Shown: positions 13,763-26,605 of the stretch, piece after piece | Numbering within the stretch: the stretch's first letter is position 1 | Layout: every line of letters starts with the position of its first letter | Assembly (NCBI GenBank): GCA_949358305.1 | Contig: CASHSZ010000028.1 | Location: 29,001 to 93,000, forward strand | Origin: Strigamia acuminata | Lineage: Eukaryota > Arthropoda > Chilopoda > Geophilomorpha > Linotaeniidae | DNA: 64,000 bases | Direction: 5' to 3' | The notes under the pieces: generated by a model | Database searches by the model: none | What the model saw: only the letters and a program-made list of their open reading frames with translations | Told to the model about the DNA's origin: nothing | Translations under genes and position numbers: made by a program

Positions 13763-16700
13763 TAGAAACATCCAACCAATGATTTGGGAGAATAGACTTT
13801 GATCTCATCACAGTTGACTTAGCACAAACACCACAAGACCAATGTCTCTGAATGTTCAGAAATAGTGTTTAAACCTTAGTAGAAGCCTTCAATGTAAGTT
13901 TTAGCAACATCCAAGCAATGATTTGGGAGAATAGACTTTTGATCTCATCACAGTTGACTTAGCACAAACACCACAAGACCAATGGGTCTGAATGTTCAGA
14001 AATAGTGTTTAAACCTTAGTAGAAGGCTCCAATGTAAGTTTTAGAAACATCCAACCAATGATTTGGGAGAATAGACTTTTGATCTCATCACAGTTGACTT
14101 AGCACAAACACCACAAGACCAATGTCTCTGAATGTTCAGAAATAGTGTTTAAACCTTAGTAGAAGCCTTCAATGTAAGTTTTAGCAACATCCAAGCAATG
14201 ATTTGGGAGAATAGACTTTTGATCTCATCACAGTTGACTTAGCACAAACACCACAAGACCAATGGGTCTGAATGTTCAGAAATAGTGTTTAAACCTTAGT
14301 AGAAGGCTCCAATGTAAGTTTTAGAAACATCCAACCAATGATTTGGGAGAATAGACTTTTGATCTCATCACAGTTGACTTAGCACAAACACCACAAGACC
14401 AATGTCTCTGAATGTTCAGAAATAGTGTTTAAACCTTAGTAGAAGGCTCCAATGTAAGTTTTAGAAACATCCAACCGATGATTTGGGAGAATAGACTTTT
14501 GATCTCATCACAGTTGACTTAGCACAAACACCACAAGACCAATGTCTCTGAATGTTCAGAAATAGTGTTTAAACCTTAGTAGAAGGCTCCAATGTAAGTT
14601 TTAGAAACATCCAACCAATGATTTGGGAGAATAGACTTTGATCTCATCACAGTTGACTTAGCACAAACACCACAAGACCAATGTCTCTGAATGTTCAGAA
14701 ATAGTGTTTAAACCTTAGTAGAAGCCTTCAATGTAAGTTTTAGCAACATCCAAGCAATGATTTGGGAGAATAGACTTTTGATCTCATCACAGTTGACTTA
14801 GCACAAACACCACAAGACCAATGGGTCTGAATGTTCAGAAATAGTGTTTAAACCTTAGTAGAAGGCTCCAATGTAAGTTTTAGAAACATCCAACCAATGA
14901 TTTGGGAGAATAGACTTTTGATCTCATCACAGTTGACTTAGCACAAACACCACAAGACCAATGTCTCTGAATGTTCAGAAATAGTGTTTAAACCTTAGTA
15001 GAAGGCTCCAATGTAAGTTTTAGAAACATCCAACCGATGATTTGGGAGAATAGACTTTTGATCTCATCACAGTTGACTTAGCACAAACACCACAAGACCA
15101 ATGTCTCTGAATGTTCAGAAATAGTGTTTAAACCTTAGTAGAAGGTTCCAATGTAAGTTTTAGAAACATCCAACCGATGATTTGGGAGAATAGACTTTTG
15201 ATCTCATCACAGTTGACTTAGCACAAACACTACAAGACCAATGTCTCTGAATGTTCAGAAATAGTGTTTAAACCTTAGTAGAAGGCTCCAATGTAAGTTT
15301 TAGAAACATCCAACCGATGATTTGGGAGAATAGACTTTTGATCTCATCACAGTTGACTTAGCACAAACACCACAAGACCAATGTCTCTGAATGTTCAGAA
15401 ATAGTGTTTAAACTTTAGTAGAAGGCTCCAATGTAAGTTTTAGAAACATTCAACCGATGATTTGGGAGAATAGACTTTTGATCTCATCACAGTTGACTTA
15501 GCACAAACACCACAAGACCAATGTCTCTGAATGTTCAGAAATAGTGTTTAAACCTTAGTAGAAGGCTCCAATGTAAGTTTTAGAAACATCCAAGCAATGA
15601 TTTGGGAGAATAGACTTTTGATCTCATCACAGTTGACTTAGCACAAACACCACAAGACCAATGTCTCTGAATGTTCAGAAATAGTGTTTAAACCTTAGTA
15701 GAAGGCTCCAATGTAAGTTTTAGAAACATCCAACCAATGATTTGGGAGAATAGACTTTGATCTCATCACAGTTGACTTAGCACAAACACCACAAGACCAA
15801 TGTCTCTGAATGTTCAGAAATAGTGTTTAAACCTTAGTAGAAGCCTTCAATGTAAGTTTTAGCAACATCCAAGCAATGATTTGGGAGAATAGACTTTTGA
15901 TCTCATCACAGTTGACTTAGCACAAACACCACAAGACCAATGGGTCTGAATGTTCAGAAATAGTGTTTAAACCTTAGTAGAAGGCTCCAATGTAAGTTTT
16001 AGAAACATCCAACCAATGATTTGGGAGAATAGACTTTTGATCTCATCACAGTTGACTTAGCACAAACACCACAAGACCAATGTCTCTGAATGTTCAGAAA
16101 TAGTGTTTAAACCTCAGTAGAAGGCTCCAATGTAAGTTTTAGAAACATCCAACCGATGATTTGGGAGAATAGACTTTTGATCTCATCACAGTTGACTTAG
16201 CACAAACACCACAAGACCAATGTCTCTGAATGTTCAGAAATAGTGTTTAAACCTTAGTAGAAGGTTCCAATGTAAGTTTTAGAAACATCCAACCGATGAT
16301 TTGGGAGAATAGACTTTTGATCTCATCACAGTTGACTTAGCACAAACACTACAAGACCAATGTCTCTGAATGTTCAGAAATAGTGTTTAAACCTTAGTAG
16401 AAGGCTCCAATGTAAGTTTTAGAAACATCCAAGCAATGATTTGGGAGAATAGACTTTTGATCTCATCACAGTTGACTTAGCACAAACACCACAAGACCAA
16501 TAGGTCTGAATGTTCAGAAATAGTGTTTAAACCTTAGTAGAAGGCTCCAATGTAAGTTTTAGAAACATCCAAGCAATGATTTGGGAGAATAGACTTTTGA
16601 TCTCATCACAGTTGACTTAGCACAAACACCACAAGACCAATGTCTCTGAATGTTCAGAAATAGTGTTTAAACCTTAGTAGAAGGCTCCAATGTAAGTTTT

Positions 16701-19700
16701 AGAAACATCCAAGCAATGATTTGGGAGAATAGACTTTTGATCTCATCACAGTTGACTTAGCACAAACACCACAAGACCAATGGGTCTGAATGTTCAGAAA
16801 TAGTGTTTAAACCTTAGTAGAAGGCTCCAATGTAAGTTTTAGAAACATCCAACCAATGATTTGGGAGAATAGACTTTTGATCTCATCACAGTTGACTTAG
16901 CACAAACACCACAAGACCAATGTCTCTGAATGTTCAGAAATAGTGTTTAAACCTTAGTAGAAGGCTCCAATGTAAGTTTTAGAAACATCCAAGCAATGAT
17001 TTGGGAGAATAGACTTTTGATCTCATCACAGTTGACTTAGCACAAACACCACAAGACCAATGGGTCTGAATGTTCAGAAATAGTGTTTAAACCTTAGTAG
17101 AAGGCTCCAATGTAAGTTTTAGAAACATCCAACCAATGATTTGGGAGAATAGACTTTTGATCTCATCACAGTTGACTTAGCACAAACACCACAAGACCAA
17201 TGTCTCTGAATGTTCAGAAATAGTGTTTAAACCTTAGTAGAAGGCTCCAATGTAAGTTTTAGAAACATCCAACCGATGATTTGGGAGAATAGACTTTTGA
17301 TCTCATCACAGTTGACTTAGCACAAACACCACAAGACCAATGTCTCTGAATGTTCAGAAATAGTGTTTAAACCTTAGTAGAAGGCTCCAATGTAAGTTTT
17401 AGAAACATCCAACCGATGATTTGGGAGAATAGACTTTTGATCTCATCACAGTTGACTTAGCACAAACACCACAAGACCAATGTCTCTGAATGTTCAGAAA
17501 TAGTGTTTAAACCTTAGTAGAAGCCTTCAATATAAGTTTTAGCAACACCCAAGCAATAAATTTTGAAAAGAAATTTTTGAGCTCATTTCACATCGCAGTT
17601 GACTTAGCACAAACACCACAAGACCAATGTCTCTGAATGTTCAGAAATAGTGTTTAAACCTTAGTAGAAGCCTTCAATATAAGTTTTAGCAACACCCAAG
17701 CAATAAATTTTGAAAAAAAATTTTGAGCTGATTTCACATCACAGTTGACTTAGCACAAACACCACAAGACCAATGTCTCTGAATGTTCAGAAATAGTGTT
17801 TAAACCTTAGTAGAAGGCTCCAATGTAAGTTTTAGAAACATCCAACCAATGATTTGGGAGAATAGACTTTTGATCTCATCACAGTTGACTTAGCACAAAC
17901 ACCACAAGACCAATGTCTCTGAATGTTCAGAATTAGTGTTTAAACCTTAGTAGAAGGCTCCAATGTAAGTTTTAGAAACATCCAACCAATGATTTGGGAG
18001 AATAGACTTTGATCTCATCACAGTTGACTTAGCACAAACACCACAAGACCAATGTCTCTGAATGTTCAGAAATAGTGTTTAAACCTTAGTAGAAGCCTTC
18101 AATGTAAGTTTTAGCAACATCCAAGCAATGATTTGGGAGAATAGACTTTTGATCTCATCACAGTTGACTTAGCACAAACACCACAAGACCAATGGGTCTG
18201 AATGTTCAGAAATAGTGTTTAAACCTTAGTAGAAGGCTCCAATGTAAGTTTTAGAAACATCCAACCAATGATTTGGGAGAATAGACTTTTGATCTCATCA
18301 CAGTTGACTTAGCACAAACACCACAAGACCAATGTCTCTGAATGTTCAGAAATAGTGTTTAAACCTTAGTAGAAGGCTCCAATGTAAGTTTTAGAAACAT
18401 CCAACCGATGATTTGGGAGAATAGACTTTTGATCTCATCACAGTTGACTTAGCACAAACACCACAAGACCAATGTCTCTGAATGTTCAGAAATAGTGTTT
18501 AAACCTTAGTAGAAGGTTCCAATGTAAGTTTTAGAAACATCCAACCGATGATTTGGGAGAATAGACTTTTGATCTCATCACAGTTGACTTAGCACAAACA
18601 CTACAAGACCAATGTCTCTGAATGTTCAGAAATAGTGTTTAAACCTTAGTAGAAGGCTCCAATGTAAGTTTTAGAAACATCCAACCGATGATTTGGGAGA
18701 ATAGACTTTTGATCTCATCACAGTTGACTTAGCACAAACACCACAAGACCAATGTCTCTGAATGTTCAGAAATAGTGTTTAAACTTTAGTAGAAGGCTCC
18801 AATGTAAGTTTTAGAAACATTCAACCGATGATTTGGGAGAATAGACTTTTGATCTCATCACAGTTGACTTAGCACAAACACCACAAGACCAATGTCTCTG
18901 AATGTTCAGAAATAGTGTTTAAACCTTAGTAGAAGCCTTCAATATAAGTTTTAGCAACACCCAAGCAATAAATTTTGAAAAGAAATTTTTGAGCTCATTT
19001 CACATCGCAGTTGACTTAGCACAAACACCACAAGACCAATGTCTCTGAATGTTCAGAAATAGTGTTTAAACCTTAGTAGAAGCCTTCAATATAAGTTTTA
19101 GCAACACCCAAGCAATAAATTTTGAAAAAAAATTTTGAGCTGATTTCACATCACAGTTGACTTAGCACAAACACCACAAGACCAATGTCTCTGAATGTTC
19201 AGAAATAGTGTTTAAACCTTAGTAGAAGGCTCCAATGTAAGTTTTAGAAACATCCAACCGATGATTTGGGAGAATAGACTTTTGATCTCATCACAGTTGA
19301 CTTAGCACAAACACCACAAGACCAATGTCTCTGAATGTTCAGAAATAGTGTTTAAACTTTAGTAGAAGGCTCCAATGTAAGTTTTAGAAACATTCAACCG
19401 ATGATTTGGGAGAATAGACTTTTGATCTCATCACAGTTGACTTAGCACAAACACCACAAGACCAATGTCTCTGAATGTTCAGAAATAGTGTTTAAACCTT
19501 AGTAGAAGCCTTCAATATAAGTTTTAGCAACACCCAAGCAATAAATTTTGAAAAGAAATTTTTGAGCTCATTTCACATCGCAGTTGACTTAGCACAAACA
19601 CCACAAGACCAATGTCTCTGAATGTTCAGAAATAGTGTTTAAACCTTAGTAGAAGGCTCCAATGTAAGTTTTAGAAACATCCAACCAATGATTTGGGAGA

Positions 19701-22700
19701 ATAGACTTTGATCTCATCACAGTTGACTTAGCACAAACACCACAAGACCAATGTCTCTGAATGTTCAGAAATAGTGTTTAAACCTTAGTAGAAGCCTTCA
19801 ATGTAAGTTTTAGCAACATCCAAGCAATGATTTGGGAGAATAGACTTTTGATCTCATCACAGTTGACTTAGCACAAACACCACAAGACCAATGGGTCTGA
19901 ATGTTCAGAAATAGTGTTTAAACCTTAGTAGAAGGCTCCAATGTAAGTTTTAGAAACATCCAACCAATGATTTGGGAGAATAGACTTTTGATCTCATCAC
20001 AGTTGACTTAGCACAAACACCACAAGACCAATGTCTCTGAATGTTCAGAAATAGTGTTTAAACCTTAGTAGAAGGCTCCAATGTAAGTTTTAGAAACATC
20101 CAACCGATGATTTGGGAGAATAGACTTTTGATCTCATCACAGTTGACTTAGCACAAACACCACAAGACCAATGTCTCTGAATGTTCAGAAATAGTGTTTA
20201 AACCTTAGTAGAAGGTTCCAATGTAAGTTTTAGAAACATCCAACCGATGATTTGGGAGAATAGACTTTTGATCTCATCACAGTTGACTTAGCACAAACAC
20301 TACAAGACCAATGTCTCTGAATGTTCAGAAATAGTGTTTAAACCTTAGTAGAAGGCTCCAATGTAAGTTTTAGAAACATCCAACCGATGATTTGGGAGAA
20401 TAGACTTTTGATCTCATCACAGTTGACTTAGCACAAACACCACAAGACCAATGTCTCTGAATGTTCAGAAATAGTGTTTAAACTTTAGTAGAAGGCTCCA
20501 ATGTAAGTTTTAGAAACATTCAACCGATGATTTGGGAGAATAGACTTTTGATCTCATCACAGTTGACTTAGCACAAACACCACAAGACCAATGTCTCTGA
20601 ATGTTCAGAAATAGTGTTTAAACCTTAGTAGAAGGCTCCAATGTAAGTTTTAGAAACATCCAAGCAATGATTTGGGAGAATAGACTTTTGATCTCATCAC
20701 AGTTGACTTAGCACAAACACCACAAGACCAATGTCTCTGAATGTTCAGAAATAGTGTTTAAACCTTAGTAGAAGGCTCCAATGTAAGTTTTAGAAACATC
20801 CAACCAATGATTTGGGAGAATAGACTTTGATCTCATCACAGTTGACTTAGCACAAACACCACAAGACCAATGTCTCTGAATGTTCAGAAATAGTGTTTAA
20901 ACCTTAGTAGAAGCCTTCAATGTAAGTTTTAGCAACATCCAAGCAATGATTTGGGAGAATAGACTTTTGATCTCATCACAGTTGACTTAGCACAAACACC
21001 ACAAGACCAATGTCTCTGAATGTTCAGAAATAGTGTTTAAACCTTAGTAGAAGGTTCCAATGTAAGTTTTAGAAACATCCAACCGATGATTTGGGAGAAT
21101 AGACTTTTGATCTCATCACAGTTGACTTAGCACAAACACTACAAGACCAATGTCTCTGAATGTTCAGAAATAGTGTTTAAACCTTAGTAGAAGCCTTCAA
21201 TATAAGTTTTAGCAACACCCAAGCAATAAATTTTGAAAAAAAATTTTGAGCTGATTTCACATCACAGTTGACTTAGCACAAACACCACAAGACCAATGTC
21301 TCTGAATGTTCAGAAATAGTGTTTAAACCTTAGTAGAAGGCTCCAATGTAAGTTTTAGAAACATCCAACCAATGATTTGGGAGAATAGACTTTTGATCTC
21401 ATCACAGTTGACTTAGCACAAACACCACAAGACCAATGTCTCTGAATGTTCAGAATTAGTGTTTAAACCTTAGTAGAAGGCTCCAATGTAAGTTTTAGAA
21501 ACATCCAACCAATGATTTGGGAGAATAGACTTTGATCTCATCACAGTTGACTTAGCACAAACACCACAAGACCAATGTCTCTGAATGTTCAGAAATAGTG
21601 TTTAAACCTTAGTAGAAGCCTTCAATGTAAGTTTTAGCAACATCCAAGCAATGATTTGGGAGAATAGACTTTTGATCTCATCACAGTTGACTTAGCACAA
21701 ACACCACAAGACCAATGGGTCTGAATGTTCAGAAATAGTGTTTAAACCTTAGTAGAAGGCTCCAATGTAAGTTTTAGAAACATCCAACCAATGATTTGGG
21801 AGAATAGACTTTTGATCTCATCACAGTTGACTTAGCACAAACACCACAAGACCAATGTCTCTGAATGTTCAGAAATAGTGTTTAAACCTTAGTAGAAGGC
21901 TCCAATGTAAGTTTTAGAAACATCCAACCGATGATTTGGGAGAATAGACTTTTGATCTCATCACAGTTGACTTAGCACAAACACCACAAGACCAATGTCT
22001 CTGAATGTTCAGAAATAGTGTTTAAACTTTAGTAGAAGGCTCCAATGTAAGTTTTAGAAACATTCAACCGATGATTTGGGAGAATAGACTTTTGATCTCA
22101 TCACAGTTGACTTAGCACAAACACCACAAGACCAATGTCTCTGAATGTTCAGAAATAGTGTTTAAACCTTAGTAGAAGGCTCCAATGTAAGTTTTAGAAA
22201 CATCCAAGCAATGATTTGGGAGAATAGACTTTTGATCTCATCACAGTTGACTTAGCACAAACACCACAAGACCAATGTCTCTGAATGTTCAGAAATAGTG
22301 TTTAAACCTTAGTAGAAGGCTCCAATGTAAGTTTTAGAAACATCCAACCAATGATTTGGGAGAATAGACTTTGATCTCATCACAGTTGACTTAGCACAAA
22401 CACCACAAGACCAATGTCTCTGAATGTTCAGAAATAGTGTTTAAACCTTAGTAGAAGCCTTCAATGTAAGTTTTAGCAACATCCAAGCAATGATTTGGGA
22501 GAATAGACTTTTGATCTCATCACAGTTGACTTAGCACAAACACCACAAGACCAATGGGTCTGAATGTTCAGAAATAGTGTTTAAACCTTAGTAGAAGGCT
22601 CCAATGTAAGTTTTAGAAACATCCAACCAATGATTTGGGAGAATAGACTTTTGATCTCATCACAGTTGACTTAGCACAAACACCACAAGACCAATGTCCC

Positions 22701-25021
22701 TAAATGTTCAGAAATAGTGTTTAAACCTTAGTAGAAGGCTCCAATGTAAGTTTTAGAAACATCCAACTGATGATTTGGGAGAATAGACTTTTGATCTCAT
22801 CACAGTTGACTTAGCACAAACACCATAAGACCAATGTCTCTGAATGTTCAGAAATAGTGTTTAAACCTTAGTAGAAGGCTCCAATGTAAGTTTTAGAAAC
22901 ATCCAAGCATTAAATGTTGAAAAAAAAATTTTGACCTCATTTCACATCACAGTTGACAGCACAAACACCACAAGACTAATGTCTCTGAATGTTCAGAAAT
23001 AGTGTTTAAACCTTAGTAGAAGCCTTCAATATAAGTTTTAGCAACACCCAAGCAATAAATTTTGAAAAAAAAATTTTGAGCTCATTTCACATCGCAGTTG
23101 ACTTAGCACAAACACCACAAGTCCAATGTCTCTGAATGTTCAGAAATAGTGTTTAAACCTTAGTAGAAGGCTCCAATGTAAGTTTTAGAAACATCCAACC
23201 GATGATTTGGGAGAATAGACTTTTGATCTCATCACAGTTGACTTAGCACAAACACCACAAGTCCAATGTCTCTGAATGTTCAGAAATAGTGTTTAAACCT
23301 TAGTAGAAGCCTTCAATATAAGTTTTAGCAACACCCAAGCAATAAATTTTGAAAAAAAAATTTTGAGCTTATTTCACATCGCAGTTGACTTAGCACAAAC
23401 ACCACAAGACCAATGTCTCTGAATGTTCAGAAATAGTGTTTAAACCTTAGTAGAAGGCTCCAATGTAAGTTTTAGAAACATCCAACCGATGATTTGGGAG
23501 AATAGACTTTTGATCTCATCACAGTTGACTTAGCACAAACACCACAAGACCAATGTCTCTGAATGTTCAGAAATAGTGTTTAAACCTTAGTAGAAGGCTC
23601 CAATGTAAGTTTTAGAAACATCCAACCAATGATTTGGGAGAATAGACTTTTGATCTCATCACAGTTGACTTAGCACAAACACCACAAGACCAATGTCTCT
23701 GAATGTTCAGAAATAGTGTTTAAACCTTAGTAGAAGGCTCCAATGTAAGTTTTAGAAACATCCAACCGATGATTTGGGAGAATAGACTTTTGATCTCATC
23801 ACAGTTGACTTAGCACAAACACCACAAGTCCAATGTCTCTGAATGTTCAGAAATAGTGTTTAAACCTTAGTAGAAGCCTTCAATATAAGTTTTAGCAACA
23901 CCCAAGCAATAAATTTTGAAAAAAAAATTTTGAGCTCATTTCACATCGCAGTTGACTTAGCACAAACACCACAAGACCAATGTCTCTGAATGTTCAGAAA
24001 TAGTGTTTAAACCTTAGTAGAAGCCTTCAATATAAGTTTTAGCAACACCCAAGCAATAAATTTTGAAAAAAAAATTTTGAGCTTATTTTATATCACAGTT
24101 GACTTAGCACAAACACCACAAGACCAATGTCTCTGAATGTTCAGAAATAGTGTTTAAACCTTAGTAGAAGGCTCCAATGTAAGTTTTAGAAACATCCAAC
24201 CAATGATTTGGGAGAATAGACTTTTGATCTCATCACAGTTGACTTAGCACAAACACCACAAGACCAATGTCTCTGAATGTTCAGAAATAGTGTTTAAACC
24301 TTAGTAGAAGGCTCCAATGTAAGTTTTAGAAACATCCAACTGATGATTTGGGAGAATAGACTTTTGATCTCATCACAGTTGACTTAGCACAAACACCATA
24401 AGACCAATGTCTCTGAATGTTCAGAAATAGTGTTTAAACCTTAGTAGAAGGCTCCAATGTAAGTTTTAGAAACATCCAAGCATTAAATGTTGAAAAAAAA
24501 TTTTGACCTCATTTCACATCACAGTTGACAGCACAAACACCACAAGACCAATGTCTCTGAATGTTCAGAAATAGTGTTTAAACCTTAGTAGAAGCCTTCA
24601 ATATAAGTTTTAGCAACACCCAAGCAATAAATTTTGAAAAAAAAATTTTGAGCTCATTTCACATCGCAGTTGACTTAGCACAAACACCACAAGTCCAATG
24701 TCTCTGAATGTTCAGAAATAGTGTTTAAACCTTAGTAGAAGGCTCCAATGTAAGTTTTAGAAACATCCAACCGATGATTTGGGAGAATAGACTTTTGATC
24801 TCATCACAGTTGACTTAGCACAAACACCACAAGACTAATGTCTCTGAATGTTTAGAAATAGTGTTTAAACCTTAGTAGAAGCCTTCAATGTAAGTTTTAG
24901 CAACACCCAAGCAATAAATTTTGAAAAAAAAATTTTGAGCTTATTTCACATCGCAGTTGACTTAGCACAAACACCACAAGACCAATGTCTCTGAATGTTC
25001 AGAAATAGTGTTTAAACCTTA

Positions 25022-25026
25022 GTAGA
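25022..25026. repeat. Target-site duplication GTAGA, left copy
   Basis: Satellite sequence CTTAGTAGA breaks off here, and the right flank of the insertion resumes with GTAGAAGG at 26601. The 5-bp repeat GTAGA on both sides is the duplication expected from integrase-mediated insertion of a BEL/Pao element. Confidence 0.85.
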
Positions 25027-25873
25027 TGTAGCAAACAACCTTGGATCTCACAGGAAAAAACTGGCGAATTGGTCACCAAACTCTGGAAACCGCCCGAGAC
25101 TGTATAGTGGTTGAAGAGACAAGTTGAAATCCTCTCTCTGAGCATAAGCCTAACTTGAAGAAGGGTTAGGCCTGACTGCATGAAACTAGGCCTGACTGCA
25201 TTTAGATGAAGTGATTGGCAAAACCTCTTTAGCTACTGGGTAGAAATTCCGTGCTCCCAGGGAGGAGGAGAGCAGGCAAAGCTCTCTACTCACAAGTCAT
25301 CATGATTGTTGAAGTAAAAGAAACCCAGGAATAAATTATCCAAAGAAGGAGGAAAAATATCAACTGGTTTTAATACTTAACAACTGATAACAACTGAGTT
25401 GCTTCTTTAGCAACCTACTCTTAACAACTGGTCACCTGATTACAATAAATGTCAGTGACCAAACAATACAGATTTGAATAATAACAATAGTGCCGACAAG
25501 GTTTCCGTATATCTACAACAGATGTCAAACTTAACATAAATAAAGGCAAAACTTAACCTAACACCTTGAAAACAGTATGACCTGTGCAAACAGCACTTCA
25601 CTTAAACTTAACAGATAATTCAAAGGCTAAAACTAACATTAACTGCACTCAAAACACAATGCTGAGCCCAAACCCAATCACCACCAAAAGAGGGCGCAAC
25701 GTGTCACAGTTTTAACCCCTTAACAACCATGCAATAACAAAAGTAAAAGCTTAGATTAACATCAACTAATATTGGTAAATATACAAACAATAACTAGTAA
25801 ATATTCCCTATGTCCAGGTTCCATTAAAACCCCAAAAGAAACAATGACAGGGCACCAGTGCAGCACCAAATCT

Positions 25874-25884
25874 AAGATGGCGAC
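25874..25884 (+). promoter_or_regulatory. YY1/Pho-like motif in the solo LTR
   Basis: AAGATGGCGAC followed by CAT closely resembles the YY1/Pleiohomeotic site (AANATGGCGGC). A second similar motif lies at 26255-26268. The match is by eye and function is not demonstrated. Confidence 0.3.
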
Positions 25885-26254
25885 CATGCAACTGCTAAAA
25901 TGACGTGAATGGAGCCAGACAAGGTCGCGAGCGACTCACAGGCCTTCTCAACGATGGATCTGCGTCCTAGAACGGTCAGTACAACTTTCCCAGTGCTTGG
26001 ACATTGAAACCCGACCGATTCAACTCATTTGCAGGACCCATACGACCACGAGAGGCGTCGCAAGGCGTGCGCTCACGCCCGACGCTCGCAAACGCTCACA
26101 AACGATGTCCAACGTCCAACCAGCGACCCAAGACACCTGTGGACTACCTTAAACACCAATACAAGTTAGTATAAATTAAATTACCAGTGAAACAAGCACT
26201 AAAACTGCAATTGTGCTTATTTCAAGTTCTCCCGTTTCCCAGCTCACTTATGCT

Positions 26255-26268
26255 ATGGCGGCCATCTT
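26255..26268 (-). promoter_or_regulatory. Double-sided YY1/Pho-like motif in the solo LTR
   Basis: ATGGCGGCCATCTT reads ATGGCGGC on the plus strand and AAGATGGCCGC on the minus strand, so two overlapping YY1-like cores face each other. It lies in the presumed upstream part of the minus-strand LTR, where promoter elements would be expected. Function is inferred only. Confidence 0.3.
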
Positions 26269-26600
26269 GCCGATGCACGCCTATCTCTCTCACAAGTGAA
26301 CTGGAAACAGGAGAAAACTTATAAATACTAGAAATAACACAAACAAGTGAAAAAGACACATAAAACAATGCCAAAAGACTAAAAACACAACTTCCAAACA
26401 TTCCAGGTGTGGCAAGCGAAGTGACAACCCCCTTGAACTTCCAGGATCGTGACAACAAGGCAGCAAACCAACTGGACATGTCAGATAAGAGTTGCAAATC
26501 TATTCAAACTTGACAACAAAATTAAAAAGCCTTTTCTCTCTTTCAGAAAATAAACAACGTGAAATCTCCAGATCTTTTTGTTGCGTTCTTGCTCGCAACA

Positions 26601-26605
26601 GTAGA
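26601..26605. repeat. Target-site duplication GTAGA, right copy
   Basis: GTAGA directly follows the terminal CA of the solo LTR and matches 25022-25026. Removing the insertion plus one copy restores CTTAGTAGAAGGCTCC, as present uninterrupted in the paralogous satellite at 33299-33314. Confidence 0.85.

Larger units (their letters stand above)
1..25026. repeat. Satellite array, left block (A and B monomers)
   Basis: This is an uninterrupted head-to-tail satellite with two monomer classes. Class A is 140 bp (for example 301-440) and class B is 147 bp (for example 1-147). B monomers occur singly or in runs of two and dominate at both ends (1-300, 2800-3000, 5040-5280, 6590-6800, 10790-11010, 22900-25020). 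The body is mostly A. Diagnostic variants recur in fixed order, showing higher-order repeat structure: AACCGATG versus AACCAATG, CACTAC for CACCAC, ATTCAACC, GGGAAAATAG paired with CACCAAAAG, and AATGGGTCTG for AATGTCTCTG. All frames are closed by frequent stops and no gene lies inside. The array stops abruptly at the solo LTR and resumes behind it in register. Confidence 0.97.
25027..26600 (-). mobile_element. Solo LTR of a BEL/Pao-like retrotransposon
   Basis: This 1574-bp insertion starts TGTAGCAAAC and ends GCTCGCAACA, so it has TG...CA ends, and it is flanked by GTAGA on both sides. Read on the minus strand it begins TGTTGCGAGCAAGAACGCAACA-like, an interrupted inverted repeat comparable to the TGTTGCTAGCAACA start of the LTRs at 33673 and 38904; this sets the orientation and the family. 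It contains no internal region and no convincing coding sequence, which fits a solo LTR left by LTR-LTR recombination. Base composition (GC-rich 26040-26110) differs sharply from the satellite. Its body is not the same sequence as the 1358-bp LTRs, so it comes from a different BEL lineage. A short non-autonomous element is a less likely alternative. Confidence 0.75.

Noticed and set aside
1-25026. CRISPR-like array
   Set aside because: Repeats are contiguous 140/147-bp monomers without unique spacers; this is eukaryotic satellite.
24999-25181. 60-codon minus-strand frame
   Set aside because: It crosses the solo LTR/satellite boundary, so it arose from the insertion junction.
26222-26497. 91-codon minus-strand frame in the solo LTR
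   Set aside because: Hydrophobic in the middle but lies inside an LTR-like sequence with no similarity I can name; likely chance.
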